A stretch of 46,920 nucleotides of DNA from Syntrophomonas wolfei subsp. methylbutyratica (GTDB lineage Bacteria; Bacillota; Syntrophomonadia; Syntrophomonadales; Syntrophomonadaceae). The notes beneath the pieces are model-generated. The model was not told where the DNA came from. It saw only the letters and a list, made by a program, of their open reading frames with translations, and searched no databases. Shown here piece after piece: positions 1 to 9,637 of the stretch. Position 1 is the stretch's first letter. Each line of letters opens with the position of its first letter. Location of the stretch: positions 1-46,920 of the forward strand of contig NZ_BBQT01000025.1 in assembly GCF_001570625.1 (NCBI RefSeq), written 5' to 3'. The position numbers were made by a program, and so were the translations under genes.

Positions 1-141
1 TAGCGCTCTCGCGACGTCCTGTCGCTCGCCCCCTTTCGCCTGCTCGCCTTCGCCGGGTGTTGCATCCATGCTTCGCCAACGCTCGCTTTGTATATTTATG
101 CAACCCTCATGCAACAAAAGGGGTTTTTGCAGTAGAGTCAA
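1..141 (-). repeat. MITE-like repeat, copy 1, cut by window start
   Basis: These bases are the exact reverse complement of 6329-6469, a 141-bp perfect inverted repeat. The outer end is TTTTTGCAGT (124-133), the terminal inverted repeat of the full copy at 6337-6594. The element continues beyond the window edge. GC-rich internal sequence with many GCGAGC/GGCGAA words and no convincing reading frame argues for a non-coding mobile repeat. Confidence 0.8.
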
Positions 142-170
142 AAGTAATAAATATTATTTGTCGGGATATT

Positions 171-206
171 TGTACAATCCTTAACAACAAAAAGGGTTTT
201 TGCAGT
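171..206 (-). repeat. Solo end of the MITE-like repeat
   Basis: The stretch resembles bases 98-133 of copy 1: a degenerate AACAACAAAAAGGG followed by the same TTTTTGCAGT terminus. Only the outer end is present, so this is probably a decayed or truncated copy lying just downstream of the nfeD-like gene. Confidence 0.5.
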
Positions 207-217
207 GCTGTCATCCT

Positions 218-658
218 TTACTTGCTTGCTTCCGGCTCGGCTTTTTCCACCAGGAGCTTGACCCCGTCTATTCCAGCAACCACAATGCGGGTATCTTCCT
301 CAATTTCTTGCTGGGAAACCGCTGTCCACACTTCACCATTGACTTTAACCTGCCCATATTCCAGGGGGGTGATACTACTAAGACATATTCCGTGCTGGCC
401 TACCAAAGCCTTGACATTACTGGCGGTATCATTGGTTTTAAAGAATTTCAGCACTAAAGGCCGGGTAAATAAAATAAAGAGAAGAGTAAAAAAAGCAAAC
501 AAAAGCAACTGGCCCTCCAAGCCGGGCAGCAATTTGAAGGCAGCAGCGGCTGCCACCAGCAAAGCAGAAAGGGCTAGCCAGAGAAACCAGAGACCAACGG
601 TAAAGATCTCAATGGCTCCAAAGACTACAGCTATTAAAATCCACTGCAAAGAAGACAT
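218..658 (-). CDS. NfeD-like membrane protein
   Basis: A 146-residue protein with an N-terminal membrane region (about residues 4-35), a second hydrophobic segment (about 44-62, LLLFAFFTLLFILF) and a soluble C-terminal half. That half has the pattern of the NfeD OB-fold (LVGQHGICLSSITP...GQVKVNGEVWTA). Short NfeD proteins are thought to act with membrane stomatin/SPFH proteins or ClpP-class proteases in membrane quality control; no such partner is in view. The start at 658 is chosen because AGGAGGTGATTTT precedes it; an upstream in-frame start would lack a ribosome site. It is transcribed away from the moa operon. Confidence 0.75.
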   Translation of the reverse strand: MSSLQWILIAVVFGAIEIFTVGLWFLWLALSALLVAAAAAFKLLPGLEGQLLLFAFFTLLFILFTRPLVLKFFKTNDTASNVKALVGQHGICLSSITPLEYGQVKVNGEVWTAVSQQEIEEDTRIVVAGIDGVKLLVEKAEPEASK

Positions 659-837
659 AAAATCACCTCCTGCCTTAAGAACGAATTGATAAACTGCCAT
701 GCTTAGAACAGAAATACTGATGAAAATATTTACCCTATACCTCTCAACCTCTTACTTTTCTATTTAATAATACCACAGAAAACCGGGCTTCTTACTCCAA
801 GGTTATTCTTATTAAGTATTTATCATATAGCAAAGCA

Positions 838-875
838 GGAATAATTTTTCAAGCACGGAAGAATTTTTCAAGCAC
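838..875. repeat. Two 19-bp tandem repeats upstream of the moa promoter
   Basis: Two adjacent units (838-856 and 857-875), each reading GGAA-AATTTTTCAAGCAC, differ at one base. They sit about 20 bp upstream of the -35 box of the moa promoter, so they could be a paired regulator-binding site. No regulator is identified. Confidence 0.5.
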
Positions 876-896
876 CCCAAACCTATTTGTAGCTAA

Positions 897-925
897 TTGT
901 AGTATATTATCTCTTGTTGTATAAT
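897..925 (+). promoter_or_regulatory. Promoter of the moa operon
   Basis: TTGTAG (897-902), a 17-bp spacer and a perfect TATAAT (920-925) form a sigma-A type promoter. It would start transcription near 932, just before the Moco riboswitch. Confidence 0.7.
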
Positions 926-935
926 ATTAAGCGTA

Positions 936-1033
936 ATTAACTCCGACTCACACCCGCCTAAGGTAATGGCTATGGCGGTTGAGCGATTGGGTATGGAGGG
1001 AAACCTCTGTGCCTCCCGTTTGGAAAGGAGTAA
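936..1033 (+). promoter_or_regulatory. Molybdenum cofactor (Moco) riboswitch
   Basis: The 3' core GCCTCCCGTTTGGAAAGGAG matches the conserved end of the Moco RNA motif known from moaA leaders. ACTCC (940-944) pairs with GGAGT (1027-1031) as stem P1. A GAGG-GAAA-CCTC hairpin forms the P3 arm with a GNRA tetraloop, and CGCC/GGCG forms an internal stem. It lies directly upstream of a terminator hairpin and the moa genes. In this family, binding of the cofactor is believed to switch off cofactor synthesis. The P3 arm is kept here; variants lacking it have been proposed to sense the tungsten cofactor. Confidence 0.88.
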
Positions 1034-1055
1034 TATTAAGTGTAGTGCTTAATAA

Positions 1056-1082
1056 CACCCCTTGTCCGGGGTGATTTTTTTT
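1056..1082 (+). terminator. Riboswitch-linked intrinsic terminator
   Basis: CACCCC (1056-1061) and GGGGTG (1068-1073) form a six-bp stem followed by A and eight T residues. It lies after the Moco riboswitch and ends just before the ribosome site of the first gene. This is the expected layout for transcription attenuation. ATTAAG/CTTAAT just upstream could take part in an alternative fold. Confidence 0.8.
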
Positions 1083-1097
1083 GTGGAGGTGTTGAAA

Positions 1098-1274
1098 GTG
1101 ACTGAACAGAAGGAACTGGCGGTAAAGCTAAAGGAATTATTTCCCCAGGGGAGAATCACTTGTACTGAAGCTCATGATCTGGCCCGGGAGTGGGATATGG
1201 ATCCTCGGGAACTGGGAGAAGCCTGTGATGAGGCAGGCATCAAGATTTCTGGTTGTGAATTGGGCTGCTTTTAG
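1098..1274 (+). CDS. Small conserved Cys protein, first gene of the moa operon
   Basis: A 58-residue protein starting at GTG 1098, seven bases after GGAGGT. The middle (ITCTEAHDLAREWDMDPREL) looks like a helix-turn-helix fold, and the end is IKISGCELGCF. Small proteins ending in C-x-L-G-C-F occur beside molybdenum-cofactor and formate dehydrogenase genes in anaerobic Firmicutes as far as I recall; their role is not known to me. Two closing cysteines suggest metal or sulfur handling, or DNA binding with redox sensing. Its place directly behind the Moco riboswitch supports a cofactor-related role. Confidence 0.7.
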   Translation: MTEQKELAVKLKELFPQGRITCTEAHDLAREWDMDPRELGEACDEAGIKISGCELGCF

Positions 1275-1312
1275 GCTGGACAAGCTTTTTCCCTGCAGGG
1301 AGGTGGGAAAAT

Positions 1313-2293
1313 ATGCTGGATAAACACGAAAGAAATATAAACTATATGCGAATTTCCCTTACCGACAGGTGTAATTTGCGTTGCCGTTATTGTATGCCCG
1401 AGACCGGTGTCGATAACCTGAGTCATTATTCCATTCTAAGCCTGGAGGAAATGGCCAAGCTGGTTCGGATAGCCAGTGAGTTAGGAATACAAAAAATACG
1501 GCTGACTGGAGGAGAACCGCTGGTTCGTAGAAACGTACCCCAATTGATTAGTTATATTGCTCAAATTCCTGGTATCGATGATATTGCTTTGACCACCAAT
1601 GGGACATTATTTGCTGCTTTAGCCGAGGAACTTAAGACGGCGGGTTTAAACCGGGTTAACTTTAGTCTGGATAGCCTGGTTCCGGAAAAATTCAAGTATA
1701 TTACGCGCCGGGGAGATTTATCCAAGGTAAAAGAGGCTATTTTCGAAGCCCTGGAACTTGATATGCACCCGGTAAAGATTAATATGGTGGTTATCCGGGG
1801 ATTTAACGATGATGAAATTATTGATTTTGTTGAACTGGCCCGAAAATATCCTTTGCATGTACGCTTTATCGAATTTATGCCTGTGGGTGACCTGTTGTTC
1901 TGGAAACAAGATCGTATGATGCCTTCACAGGATATTAAAGCTTATATTGAGGAAAGCTATGCTCTGACTCCGCAGAAGAATATCCTGGGCAATGGGCCGG
2001 CCCGGTATTACAGCCTGGAAGGCGGAGAAGGGTCACTCGGTTTTATCAGTCCTATGAGCAACCATTTTTGTGGCGAGTGCAATCGCATCCGCTTAACGGC
2101 TGAAGGTGGTCTTAGAGGATGCCTTTATGACAAACGGGAGGTTAACTTAAAAACAGCCCTAAAGAATGGTTCCAGCGATGAAGAGATAAAGGAACTCTTT
2201 ATTCGGGCTATTAAAGCCAAACCAAGCCGGCATCATATGAATAATGGTTGGGGAGAGGAAAACAAGCGCAAGATGTATCAAATCGGAGGATAA
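1313..2293 (+). CDS. moaA: GTP 3',8-cyclase MoaA
   Basis: A radical SAM enzyme for the first step of molybdopterin synthesis, turning GTP into 3',8-cyclo-GTP, which MoaC converts to cyclic pyranopterin monophosphate. At 326 residues it is the usual length. Cys20, Cys24 and Cys27 (DRCNLRCRYC) bind the SAM [4Fe-4S] cluster. Cys253, Cys256 and Cys270 (FCGECNRIRL...GC) bind the second, GTP-site cluster. The protein ends in Gly-Gly, the conserved MoaA tail. GGGAGGTGG precedes the ATG. moaC follows after two bases, so the pair is probably translationally coupled. Confidence 0.97.
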   Translation: MLDKHERNINYMRISLTDRCNLRCRYCMPETGVDNLSHYSILSLEEMAKLVRIASELGIQKIRLTGGEPLVRRNVPQLISYIAQIPGIDDIALTTNGTLFAALAEELKTAGLNRVNFSLDSLVPEKFKYITRRGDLSKVKEAIFEALELDMHPVKINMVVIRGFNDDEIIDFVELARKYPLHVRFIEFMPVGDLLFWKQDRMMPSQDIKAYIEESYALTPQKNILGNGPARYYSLEGGEGSLGFISPMSNHFCGECNRIRLTAEGGLRGCLYDKREVNLKTALKNGSSDEEIKELFIRAIKAKPSRHHMNNGWGEENKRKMYQIGG

Positions 2294-2295
2294 GG

Positions 2296-2769
2296 ATGAA
2301 CTTTACGCATATTAATGAAGAGGGCTATGCCCGGATGGTAGATGTAAGCAGCAAAAATGACAGCGAGCGGGTGGCTGTTGCGCAAGCCATTGTCAAGATG
2401 CAGCCGGAAACCCTGGAAAAAATCAGGGATGGAGCCATTAAAAAAGGCGATGTTTTGGGGGTGGCTCAAATAGCTGGTATTATGGGTGCCAAGCAGACAT
2501 CATCCCTTATTCCGATGTGCCACCCCTTGAATCTTACTTCCGTCAATCTCGAATTTACTTTTGATGAAATTAATGCCAGTATTATTGTTGAGGCTGAGGT
2601 TAAAACCACCGGTAAAACCGGGGTGGAAATGGAAGCCATTACGGCAGTTTCTGTAGCGGCCTTGACTATCTATGACATGAGCAAAGCGGTAGATCGCTGG
2701 ATGGAGATTACCGAGATCAAGCTTTTAGAAAAAAGCGGAGGAAAGAGCGGTCACCTTGTAAGAGACTAG
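2296..2769 (+). CDS. moaC: Cyclic pyranopterin monophosphate synthase MoaC
   Basis: The second enzyme of molybdopterin synthesis, acting on the MoaA product. It is 157 residues, normal for MoaC. Family marks are the MCHPL motif near residue 75, the TGKTGVEMEA stretch, and the YDMSKA region with the catalytic Lys and Asp. The start at 2296 follows GGAGGATAAGG; the open frame extends upstream inside moaA but without a ribosome site. The C-terminus KSGGKSG is typical of the family. Confidence 0.96.
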   Translation: MNFTHINEEGYARMVDVSSKNDSERVAVAQAIVKMQPETLEKIRDGAIKKGDVLGVAQIAGIMGAKQTSSLIPMCHPLNLTSVNLEFTFDEINASIIVEAEVKTTGKTGVEMEAITAVSVAALTIYDMSKAVDRWMEITEIKLLEKSGGKSGHLVRD

Positions 2770-2830
2770 CTTGTTGAAGACTGTCTCTTTATAATAATGA
2801 GTTTGATAGGCTAAAGAAAGGAGTCTATTA

Positions 2831-3268
2831 ATGAAAAAGGGGAAACTTTACTCAATATGCATAAGTCCGGAAAGGGGCCAACTCAAAACGGAAGTGGAAC
2901 AAGCCCGGCTCATCGAAAATTATGGCATCGAAAATGATGGACATGCAGGAGAATGGCACCGCCAGGTAACCTGTCTTAACTGGGCCAGTGTGTTAAAGGC
3001 CAATAAAGAACATAATCTTCAAGTTGGACCGGGAGCCTTTGCGGAGAACCTTCTTATAGAAGGATTGGAATTGGTAGAGGTGGGAGTCGGGGGGAAATTG
3101 AAGATTGGGGATAACGCCATCCTGCAGGTTTCCCAGATCGGCAAAGAAGATCATCCCAGTGTGGTTACCCGTACCCTGGGGGTAACATTACTCCCCTACG
3201 AGGGGTTATTCTGCAAGGTTATACAAGGGGGAACCATAAAAAAGGGTGATCCGGTAGAAGTTCTTTAA
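2831..3268 (+). CDS. MOSC domain protein
   Basis: A stand-alone 145-residue MOSC domain, the fold found at the C-terminus of molybdenum cofactor sulfurases and thought to carry sulfur or bind the cofactor. The pattern ERGQLKTEV...GIENDGHAGEWHRQV...GAFAENLLIEGL is typical of short bacterial MOSC proteins that sit between moaC and moaB genes. A strong AAAGGAG lies before the ATG. The exact reaction is not established for this subgroup. Confidence 0.9.
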   Translation: MKKGKLYSICISPERGQLKTEVEQARLIENYGIENDGHAGEWHRQVTCLNWASVLKANKEHNLQVGPGAFAENLLIEGLELVEVGVGGKLKIGDNAILQVSQIGKEDHPSVVTRTLGVTLLPYEGLFCKVIQGGTIKKGDPVEVL

Positions 3269-3321
3269 TATACAGAATTATTTTTTTTGATATGGTCTAT
3301 ATACAGTGAGGTGATTAACAA

Positions 3322-3810
3322 GTGTATCGGGTGGGAATACTAATAATAAGTGACAAAGGTTCCCGGGGGGAAAGAGAGGATCGTAGCGGTCAACAGATTC
3401 AAGATTTGCTGGGTCAGGGATACCTGCTTGAATATTATGAAGTGATACCGGATGAGAAAGAAGAAATAGTTAAGCGGCTTATCCATGCTTGTGATGTACT
3501 TTCCCTCAACCTGCTGCTTACTTCCGGGGGTACCGGATTTTCCAGTCGTGATGTAACTCCCGATGCCACCCTGGAGGTTATTGAAAAGGCGGTTCCGGGG
3601 ATACCGGAGGCTATGCGTCTATATGGCATGCAAAAAACTCCTAAAGCTATGTTGTCACGAGCTGTTGCGGGTATTCGAGGGCGAAGCTTGATTATCAACC
3701 TGCCGGGAAGTGTAAAAGGGGTTAAAGAATCCTTGGAGGCGGTTTTACCAGCTCTGGATCATGCTTTAGATATTCTGCTTGGTTCAGCTGCTGAATGTGG
3801 GCAGGGTTAA
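3322..3810 (+). CDS. MoaB/MogA-type molybdopterin protein
   Basis: A 162-residue protein of the MoaB/Mog family. It binds molybdopterin and, in the Mog branch, adenylylates it before metal insertion. The key motif SGGTGFSSRDVTPDAT carries the conserved Gly-rich loop and Asp residues. It starts at GTG 3322 behind GAGGTGATTAACAA. It is the last gene of the moa cluster, and no clear terminator follows. Sequence alone does not separate MogA from MoaB roles. MoeA, MoaD/E and MobA are not in the window. Confidence 0.93.
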   Translation: MYRVGILIISDKGSRGEREDRSGQQIQDLLGQGYLLEYYEVIPDEKEEIVKRLIHACDVLSLNLLLTSGGTGFSSRDVTPDATLEVIEKAVPGIPEAMRLYGMQKTPKAMLSRAVAGIRGRSLIINLPGSVKGVKESLEAVLPALDHALDILLGSAAECGQG

Positions 3811-3926
3811 ACGAGATTTTGGAATTCAAAAAAAGCTGTTATTTAGAGGTATAAAAAGAAAAACACAGTAGCATAATATTAATCGTAAATATTGGGCGGA
3901 TTTCGCTGGTTATTTCATTTGAATAC

Positions 3927-3955
3927 TTGACGGGTCTTGCCTAATATTATTAATA
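3927..3955 (+). promoter_or_regulatory. groESL promoter
   Basis: TTGACG (3927-3932), a 17-bp spacer and TTAATA (3950-3955) form a sigma-A type promoter. The predicted start lies inside the CIRCE operator, as expected for HrcA repression. Confidence 0.65.
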
Positions 3956-3959
3956 AATG

Positions 3960-3986
3960 TTAGCACTCACAATCATTGAGTGCTAA
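3960..3986. promoter_or_regulatory. CIRCE operator (HrcA binding site)
   Basis: TTAGCACTC, nine bases, GAGTGCTAA: a perfect match to the CIRCE inverted repeat bound by the heat-shock repressor HrcA. It sits between the promoter and groES. Confidence 0.97.
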
Positions 3987-4018
3987 CAATCAAGAAACAA
4001 TAAAAAGGAGGTATACCC

Positions 4019-4309
4019 TTGAAGATTCAACCTTTAGGAGATCGTCTGGTGGTAAAAGTAGCTGAAGTGGCTGCAGAAAAAACTAAAAGCGGGCTATATG
4101 TACCGGACACCGCCAAAGAGAAACCCCAGGAAGGTGAAGTTCTAGCTGTAGGTCCTGGAGCTTTTAATGACAAAGGTGAGAGAATGCCCATGGATGTGGC
4201 AGTAGGAGATAAGGTCATCTTCTCCAAGTATGGTGGTACAGAAATCAAGATTGATGGAGAAGAATATCTGGTAATGTCGCAAAGAGATATCCTGGCAAAA
4301 ATAAACTAA
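4019..4309 (+). CDS. groES: Co-chaperonin GroES
   Basis: The 96-residue lid of the GroEL chaperonin. It has the usual N-terminus [12 protein letters not shown], the mobile loop region [15 protein letters not shown] and the closing [13 protein letters not shown]. It starts at TTG 4019 after AAAGGAGG. groEL follows 15 bases later, behind its own AAAGGAGG. Confidence 0.97.
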   Translation: MKIQPLGDRLVVKVAEVAAEKTKSGLYVPDTAKEKPQEGEVLAVGPGAFNDKGERMPMDVAVGDKVIFSKYGGTEIKIDGEEYLVMSQRDILAKIN

Positions 4310-4324
4310 AAGGAGGATACATAG

Positions 4325-6098
<1,774 letters not shown>

Positions 6099-6336
6099 CA
6101 TGTCACGGGGACGGGGTTATTGACAAGTTTTAATTATACAAATCTCCCTTTTGGAAGTCTTGCAGTTCTTTATTCGACTGCATATATTCCCCCTTTTGAG
6201 CTACACCGCAGTATCTCTTCCTCAAATAAAAAACGAAGCCAATCATGAAAAGGTTCATTTATCAGATTGTCTTTTCGAAAAGATTCCAACTATATCAAAT
6301 AGCGACAAAAAAACATACTTTCCCAACATTGACTCT

Positions 6337-6594
6337 ACTGCAAAAACCCCTTTTGTTGCATGAGGGTTGCATAAATATACAAAGCGAGCGTTGGCGAAGC
6401 ATGGATGCAACACCCGGCGAAGGCGAGCAGGCGAAAGGGGGCGAGCGACAGGACGTCGCGAGAGCGCTACTGACCAGGATGGGAGATTAGCGCGGCACCC
6501 CTTGAGCCACGAGACAAGCCGCAGGTGTTGCCCATGCGAAGACTGCGAGCGGTATATTTATGCAAGCTAATGCATATTTATAACTTTTTGCAGT
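6337..6594 (+). repeat. MITE-like repeat, copy 2 (complete)
   Basis: A 258-bp element with perfect 10-bp terminal inverted repeats ACTGCAAAAA (6337-6346) and TTTTTGCAGT (6585-6594). It also has subterminal inverted repeats TTGCATAAATATAC and GTATATTTATGCAA. The GC-rich core has no credible gene. Copies at 1-141 (inverted) and 6788-7044, plus solo ends at 171-206 and 16531-16570, show that it is dispersed. No clear target-site duplication was found. Confidence 0.8.
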
Positions 6595-6730
6595 GACATC
6601 AACATTTGATTGAATAAAGCAAGATGAAATACCATCCATAATTAGAGAACTGGTGCGGGAGGGTAGTTATTAACGCTCGGGGGATGAAAAGGTTTCTTTA
6701 ATTAATGGTTGAGAATAAGGAGGCCATATT

Positions 6731-6749
6731 GGGACAAGGAACCTGTCCC
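6731..6749. repeat. REP-like palindrome
   Basis: GGGACAAGGAACCTGTCCC folds into a GGGACA/TGTCCC hairpin. It belongs to the same word family as the insert ends and the hairpin at 40947-40966, and fits a repeat mobilised by RAYT enzymes. Confidence 0.5.
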
Positions 6750-6787
6750 CTTTGGATTTCCCCTCTAGATTATTCAATACTTATTCT

Positions 6788-7044
6788 ACTGCAAAAACCC
6801 CTTTTTGTTGCATAGGGTTGCATAAATATGCAAAGCGAGCGTTGGCGAAGCATGGATGCAACACCCGGCGAAGGCGAGCAGGCGAAAGGGGGCGAGCGAC
6901 AGGATGTCGCGAGAGCGCCACCTCCCATGGACGGGAGATTAGCGCGGTACCCCTTGAGCCGCGAGACGAGCCGTTGGTGTTGCTCATGCGTAGACTGCGA
7001 GCGGAATATTTATGCAAGCAAATGCATAATTATTACTTTTGCGG
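6788..7044 (+). repeat. MITE-like repeat, copy 3
   Basis: It aligns with copy 2 from ACTGCAAAAA (6788-6797) through the whole GC-rich core. Scattered substitutions include TCACTGACC-type changes in the middle, and the right end is degraded (CTTTTGCGG instead of CTTTTTGCAGT). It lies 193 bp after copy 2 in the same orientation. Bases 7045-7210 show nothing recognisable. Confidence 0.75.
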
Positions 7045-7222
7045 AATCAATACTTATTTTTTTAGTAATATTCGAATGCTATACAACCCAATTCAAGCCT
7101 TATATAAGGTCGTGAAATAGTTGAATATTCCGTAAGTAATGCTAAAATATAGTATAAATACAAGTTCTGATATATTACGAATAGAATTGCAAACTAAGTG
7201 CATTAGATAGGTGAGTGAAAAC

Positions 7223-7837
7223 ATGGATTCATGGGATAGAAGAATAAAATTAGAAGCCAAGAGATTTATATCTGGATGGGACTGGGACTTGGTTTATCAT
7301 ACCTGGAGTAGACGTTTTCACGATTTTAATGTGAATTTAACCCCTCTTTTTAAAGAAATACGGGTCTATGATCCTAATATCCCACTGGTCAGAAGAAAAT
7401 TCTTTCATGGTGCCCAGTGGATTCTATTATTGAATATCATATTAATTTTCAACGTTATCTTGAACGTTATCCGGGTACTGTTGGGCCAACATATAACTGG
7501 CTTCAAGGGGAACTTGAAACCCTAGAATATCTATGGGCTTATAAAGGTGAGGAAGACAAAATTTCAGCTATCTTAATTAGTGCATCCCTTTTTTCTAGAT
7601 TAAAAAGCAGCCGCCGAATGTACCCACGTGATCATTGGCCACCATATTTTTGTGTTCAGGAACTATTAAAATGGGCCTACTCACAATGGAATGCTGAACG
7701 ACAGTTCTCTACCTGGCAACATTATCATACCCAGGTGTTGCCGCATATTAATTGGGATCACAAGTATAAACTGGACGATATGAATGCCCTGGTTTTTTAT
7801 CTTGCAGAGGAACATGCTGAAGTATTTCTCAATTATA
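7223..7837 (+). pseudogene. Frameshifted unknown gene
   Basis: Two overlapping frames read as one protein of about 205 residues. The first (7223 to about 7410; MDSWDRRIKLEAKRF...VRRKFFHG) continues after a one-base shift near 7410-7417 in another frame (DSIIEYHINFQRYLERY... to HAEVF). It is rich in Trp, Tyr and His, and I do not recognise the family. The frame then runs into sequence that in another frame encodes the RAYT relic, so the 3' end seems lost. Low GC compared with the flanking genes suggests transfer. Confidence 0.45.
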
Positions 7838-8483
7838 CGCCTAATGCGTCGGATATGTGGAAGTTTTGTTTATTGGTATAACCTGAAATACCAGAGGATA
7901 GGAAATTTGTTTCAAGACCGATTTAAAAGTGAGCCAATCGAAAATGATAAATACTTTTTAACTGTTCTAAGATATATTCATCAAAATCCCCTAAAAGCCG
8001 GGTTAGTAAAAAGTATTGAAGATTACCAGTGGAGTAGTATCGGCGAATATAGCAATAGTTCGAAGTTTGTTTTTACCGATTTTGCTCTGCAAACTCGAAA
8101 TAACCATAATAATGATTCGGTTGATTATTAATAATTTTGGGAGGGTTACCACAGTTACTCCCATGATTGTTATTCATAATAAAAAATGAACTACTCTGTT
8201 TGATGCAGACCCGAAAGAGGCTGTTAAAAGCTTTATTCAATTCTGTAATGCTGTAAGTGATGAGGACTGTTTGGACATAAAGGATAAACGCCAATTATCG
8301 GATGCAGAAGCCACGGATTTAATAAAGAATGTATGTAAAGTAATAAATGTCTCGGATATTAAAAATTTGGATAAAACGACAAGAAACGAATATTTGCGGC
8401 AACTCAAAAAGGAATATCATTTATCAATAAGGCAAATCGAGAGATTGACTGGTATTAATCGGGGTGTTGTTTTAAACGCCTAA
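7838..8483 (+). pseudogene. RAYT (Y1, REP-associated) transposase relic
   Basis: The first part (7838-8131) encodes YWYNLKYQRIGNLFQDRFKS and YFLTVLRYIHQNPLKAGLV, the conserved second half of Y1/RAYT transposases including the catalytic-helix Tyr region. After a frameshift and stop around 8131-8190 the family's C-terminal helix-turn-helix tail follows (LRQLKKEYHLSIRQIERL). The N-terminal half with the HUH metal site is missing, so it cannot be active. RAYT enzymes move short GGGGAC-type palindromes, which are present at both ends of this insert. Confidence 0.8.
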
Positions 8484-8490
8484 ACATCTT

Positions 8491-8612
8491 GGAGCCTGCC
8501 CCAAAACCCCTTTAGCACGGCGCAAAACATAACATTCTGTTGCCAATAAGGGCTAATATATACGAAAATAAGTGTACTATTACCTGGTAATAAGACTTTT
8601 GGGGCAGGCTCC
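8491..8612. repeat. 122-bp element with 16-bp inverted ends
   Basis: GGAGCCTGCCCCAAAA (8491-8506) and TTTTGGGGCAGGCTCC (8597-8612) are perfect inverted repeats around a 90-bp AT-rich core. It begins eight bases after the RAYT relic and looks like a small non-autonomous mobile repeat. It could also act as a terminator-like hairpin. Bases 8613-8846 hold nothing else recognisable. Confidence 0.6.
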
Positions 8613-8846
8613 TAGCTAGCCGGCAATTCCTAGTGTGTGAAGTTTTTGATGGTTACCTATCTATACTGTGTAAAATAACTACTCCATTAGTGTTAAAGTA
8701 TTCCATTATTGTGGCCGATAGTATTAATACTCGAAGAGATGAAAGAGGTAATATAAAATGGTAGTGATTATAAGTTTATCGGATTCTAATAAGCAAAAAA
8801 ATTATATGTTTTGACTGATTACATTAAAATTTTAAGGAGGTTTTTT

Positions 8847-8978
8847 ATGGATGTTACTATGAATGTGAATGGAAAATATACTTCTAACAATCTGCAAGGA
8901 AGTGCAAGGTTGAAAAATGATAGTTCTGATAATACTATTCAGAATAGTGATAAGGAGGTGTTACGGCTATGCAAATAA
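8847..8978 (+). CDS. 43-residue small protein upstream of the DUF6033-like gene
   Basis: An ATG follows TTAAGGAGG at good spacing. The frame encodes MDVTMNVNGKYTSNNLQGSA and further polar residues and ends at 8978, ten bases inside the next gene. The ribosome site of the next gene (AAGGAGG) lies inside this frame, so translation could be coupled. The N-termini of both proteins share an NGK/NGY and Ser-Asn-rich flavour. No known family; it could be a leader peptide. Confidence 0.5.
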   Translation: MDVTMNVNGKYTSNNLQGSARLKNDSSDNTIQNSDKEVLRLCK

Positions 8979-9637
8979 ATGGTTATTCAAGTGCTACCAT
9001 GTTGGCATATCGTTCTTCTGATATGCAGAGAAAGGTAGGATTACCACAAACAAATAGTTTTGCTCAAACGATTGAAAACACAGCGGCAACAGAGAAAGCT
9101 ACAAAGACTACGGAAACCACAGGCGTGTCTGCTGCGGATGAGATGGCAACCTTCAAGAAAGAAATTTATGATGAACTTGAACAAATCAATGGCATGAATT
9201 CATCTTCCATTCTATCTAATTCTGTACATATTACAGAAGATGGATTTCAAAGAATGAAAGATGATCCTGAATATAGGAAAGAAATTATGGACTGGCTTCG
9301 AGCAGATGCAAGAGCATCACATGGAGTTCCATTCGATGTTCATGTTACAACAAATATAACAGGTTCTGGGGCAACCTGCTATGGGGCGAATGTTTATCAT
9401 GATGATAATGTGATGACTAAATCTTCAAAAAAGCAATTGGCTGATAAAAAAGCAGAAGGTGCATTTTATCGTTCTGAACGTAAGAGTCACCGTGAAGATA
9501 ATAGTAAGTTATGGATAAAAGAGAGAGAAAAGCGTGATAGGTTACAAAAAATGCTATTGGAAAAAAGTATTAATCAGAAAATTCAAAGACAAGCTATGAA
9601 TGAGGAATACATCAATAATTATATTGATAACTTGTAA
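8969..9637 (+). CDS. DUF6033-like protein
   Basis: A 222-residue soluble protein, rich in Lys, Glu, Asn and Ser. The central region (SVHITEDGFQRMKDDPEYRK and ARASHGVPFDVHVTTNITGS) resembles proteins annotated DUF6033 in gut and anaerobic Clostridia, whose function is unknown. The C-terminal third is a highly charged helix, probably coiled coil. AAGGAGG lies before the ATG. AT-rich composition, unlike the groEL and fab genes around it, points to recent acquisition with the insert. Confidence 0.6.
   Translation: MQINGYSSATMLAYRSSDMQRKVGLPQTNSFAQTIENTAATEKATKTTETTGVSAADEMATFKKEIYDELEQINGMNSSSILSNSVHITEDGFQRMKDDPEYRKEIMDWLRADARASHGVPFDVHVTTNITGSGATCYGANVYHDDNVMTKSSKKQLADKKAEGAFYRSERKSHREDNSKLWIKEREKRDRLQKMLLEKSINQKIQRQAMNEEYINNYIDNL

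Noticed and set aside
6367-7120. Open frames of 60-120 codons inside the MITE-like repeats
   Set aside because: They overlap in several frames and strands, have Arg/Gly-rich low-complexity products, lack ribosome sites and exist only because the repeat core is GC-rich.
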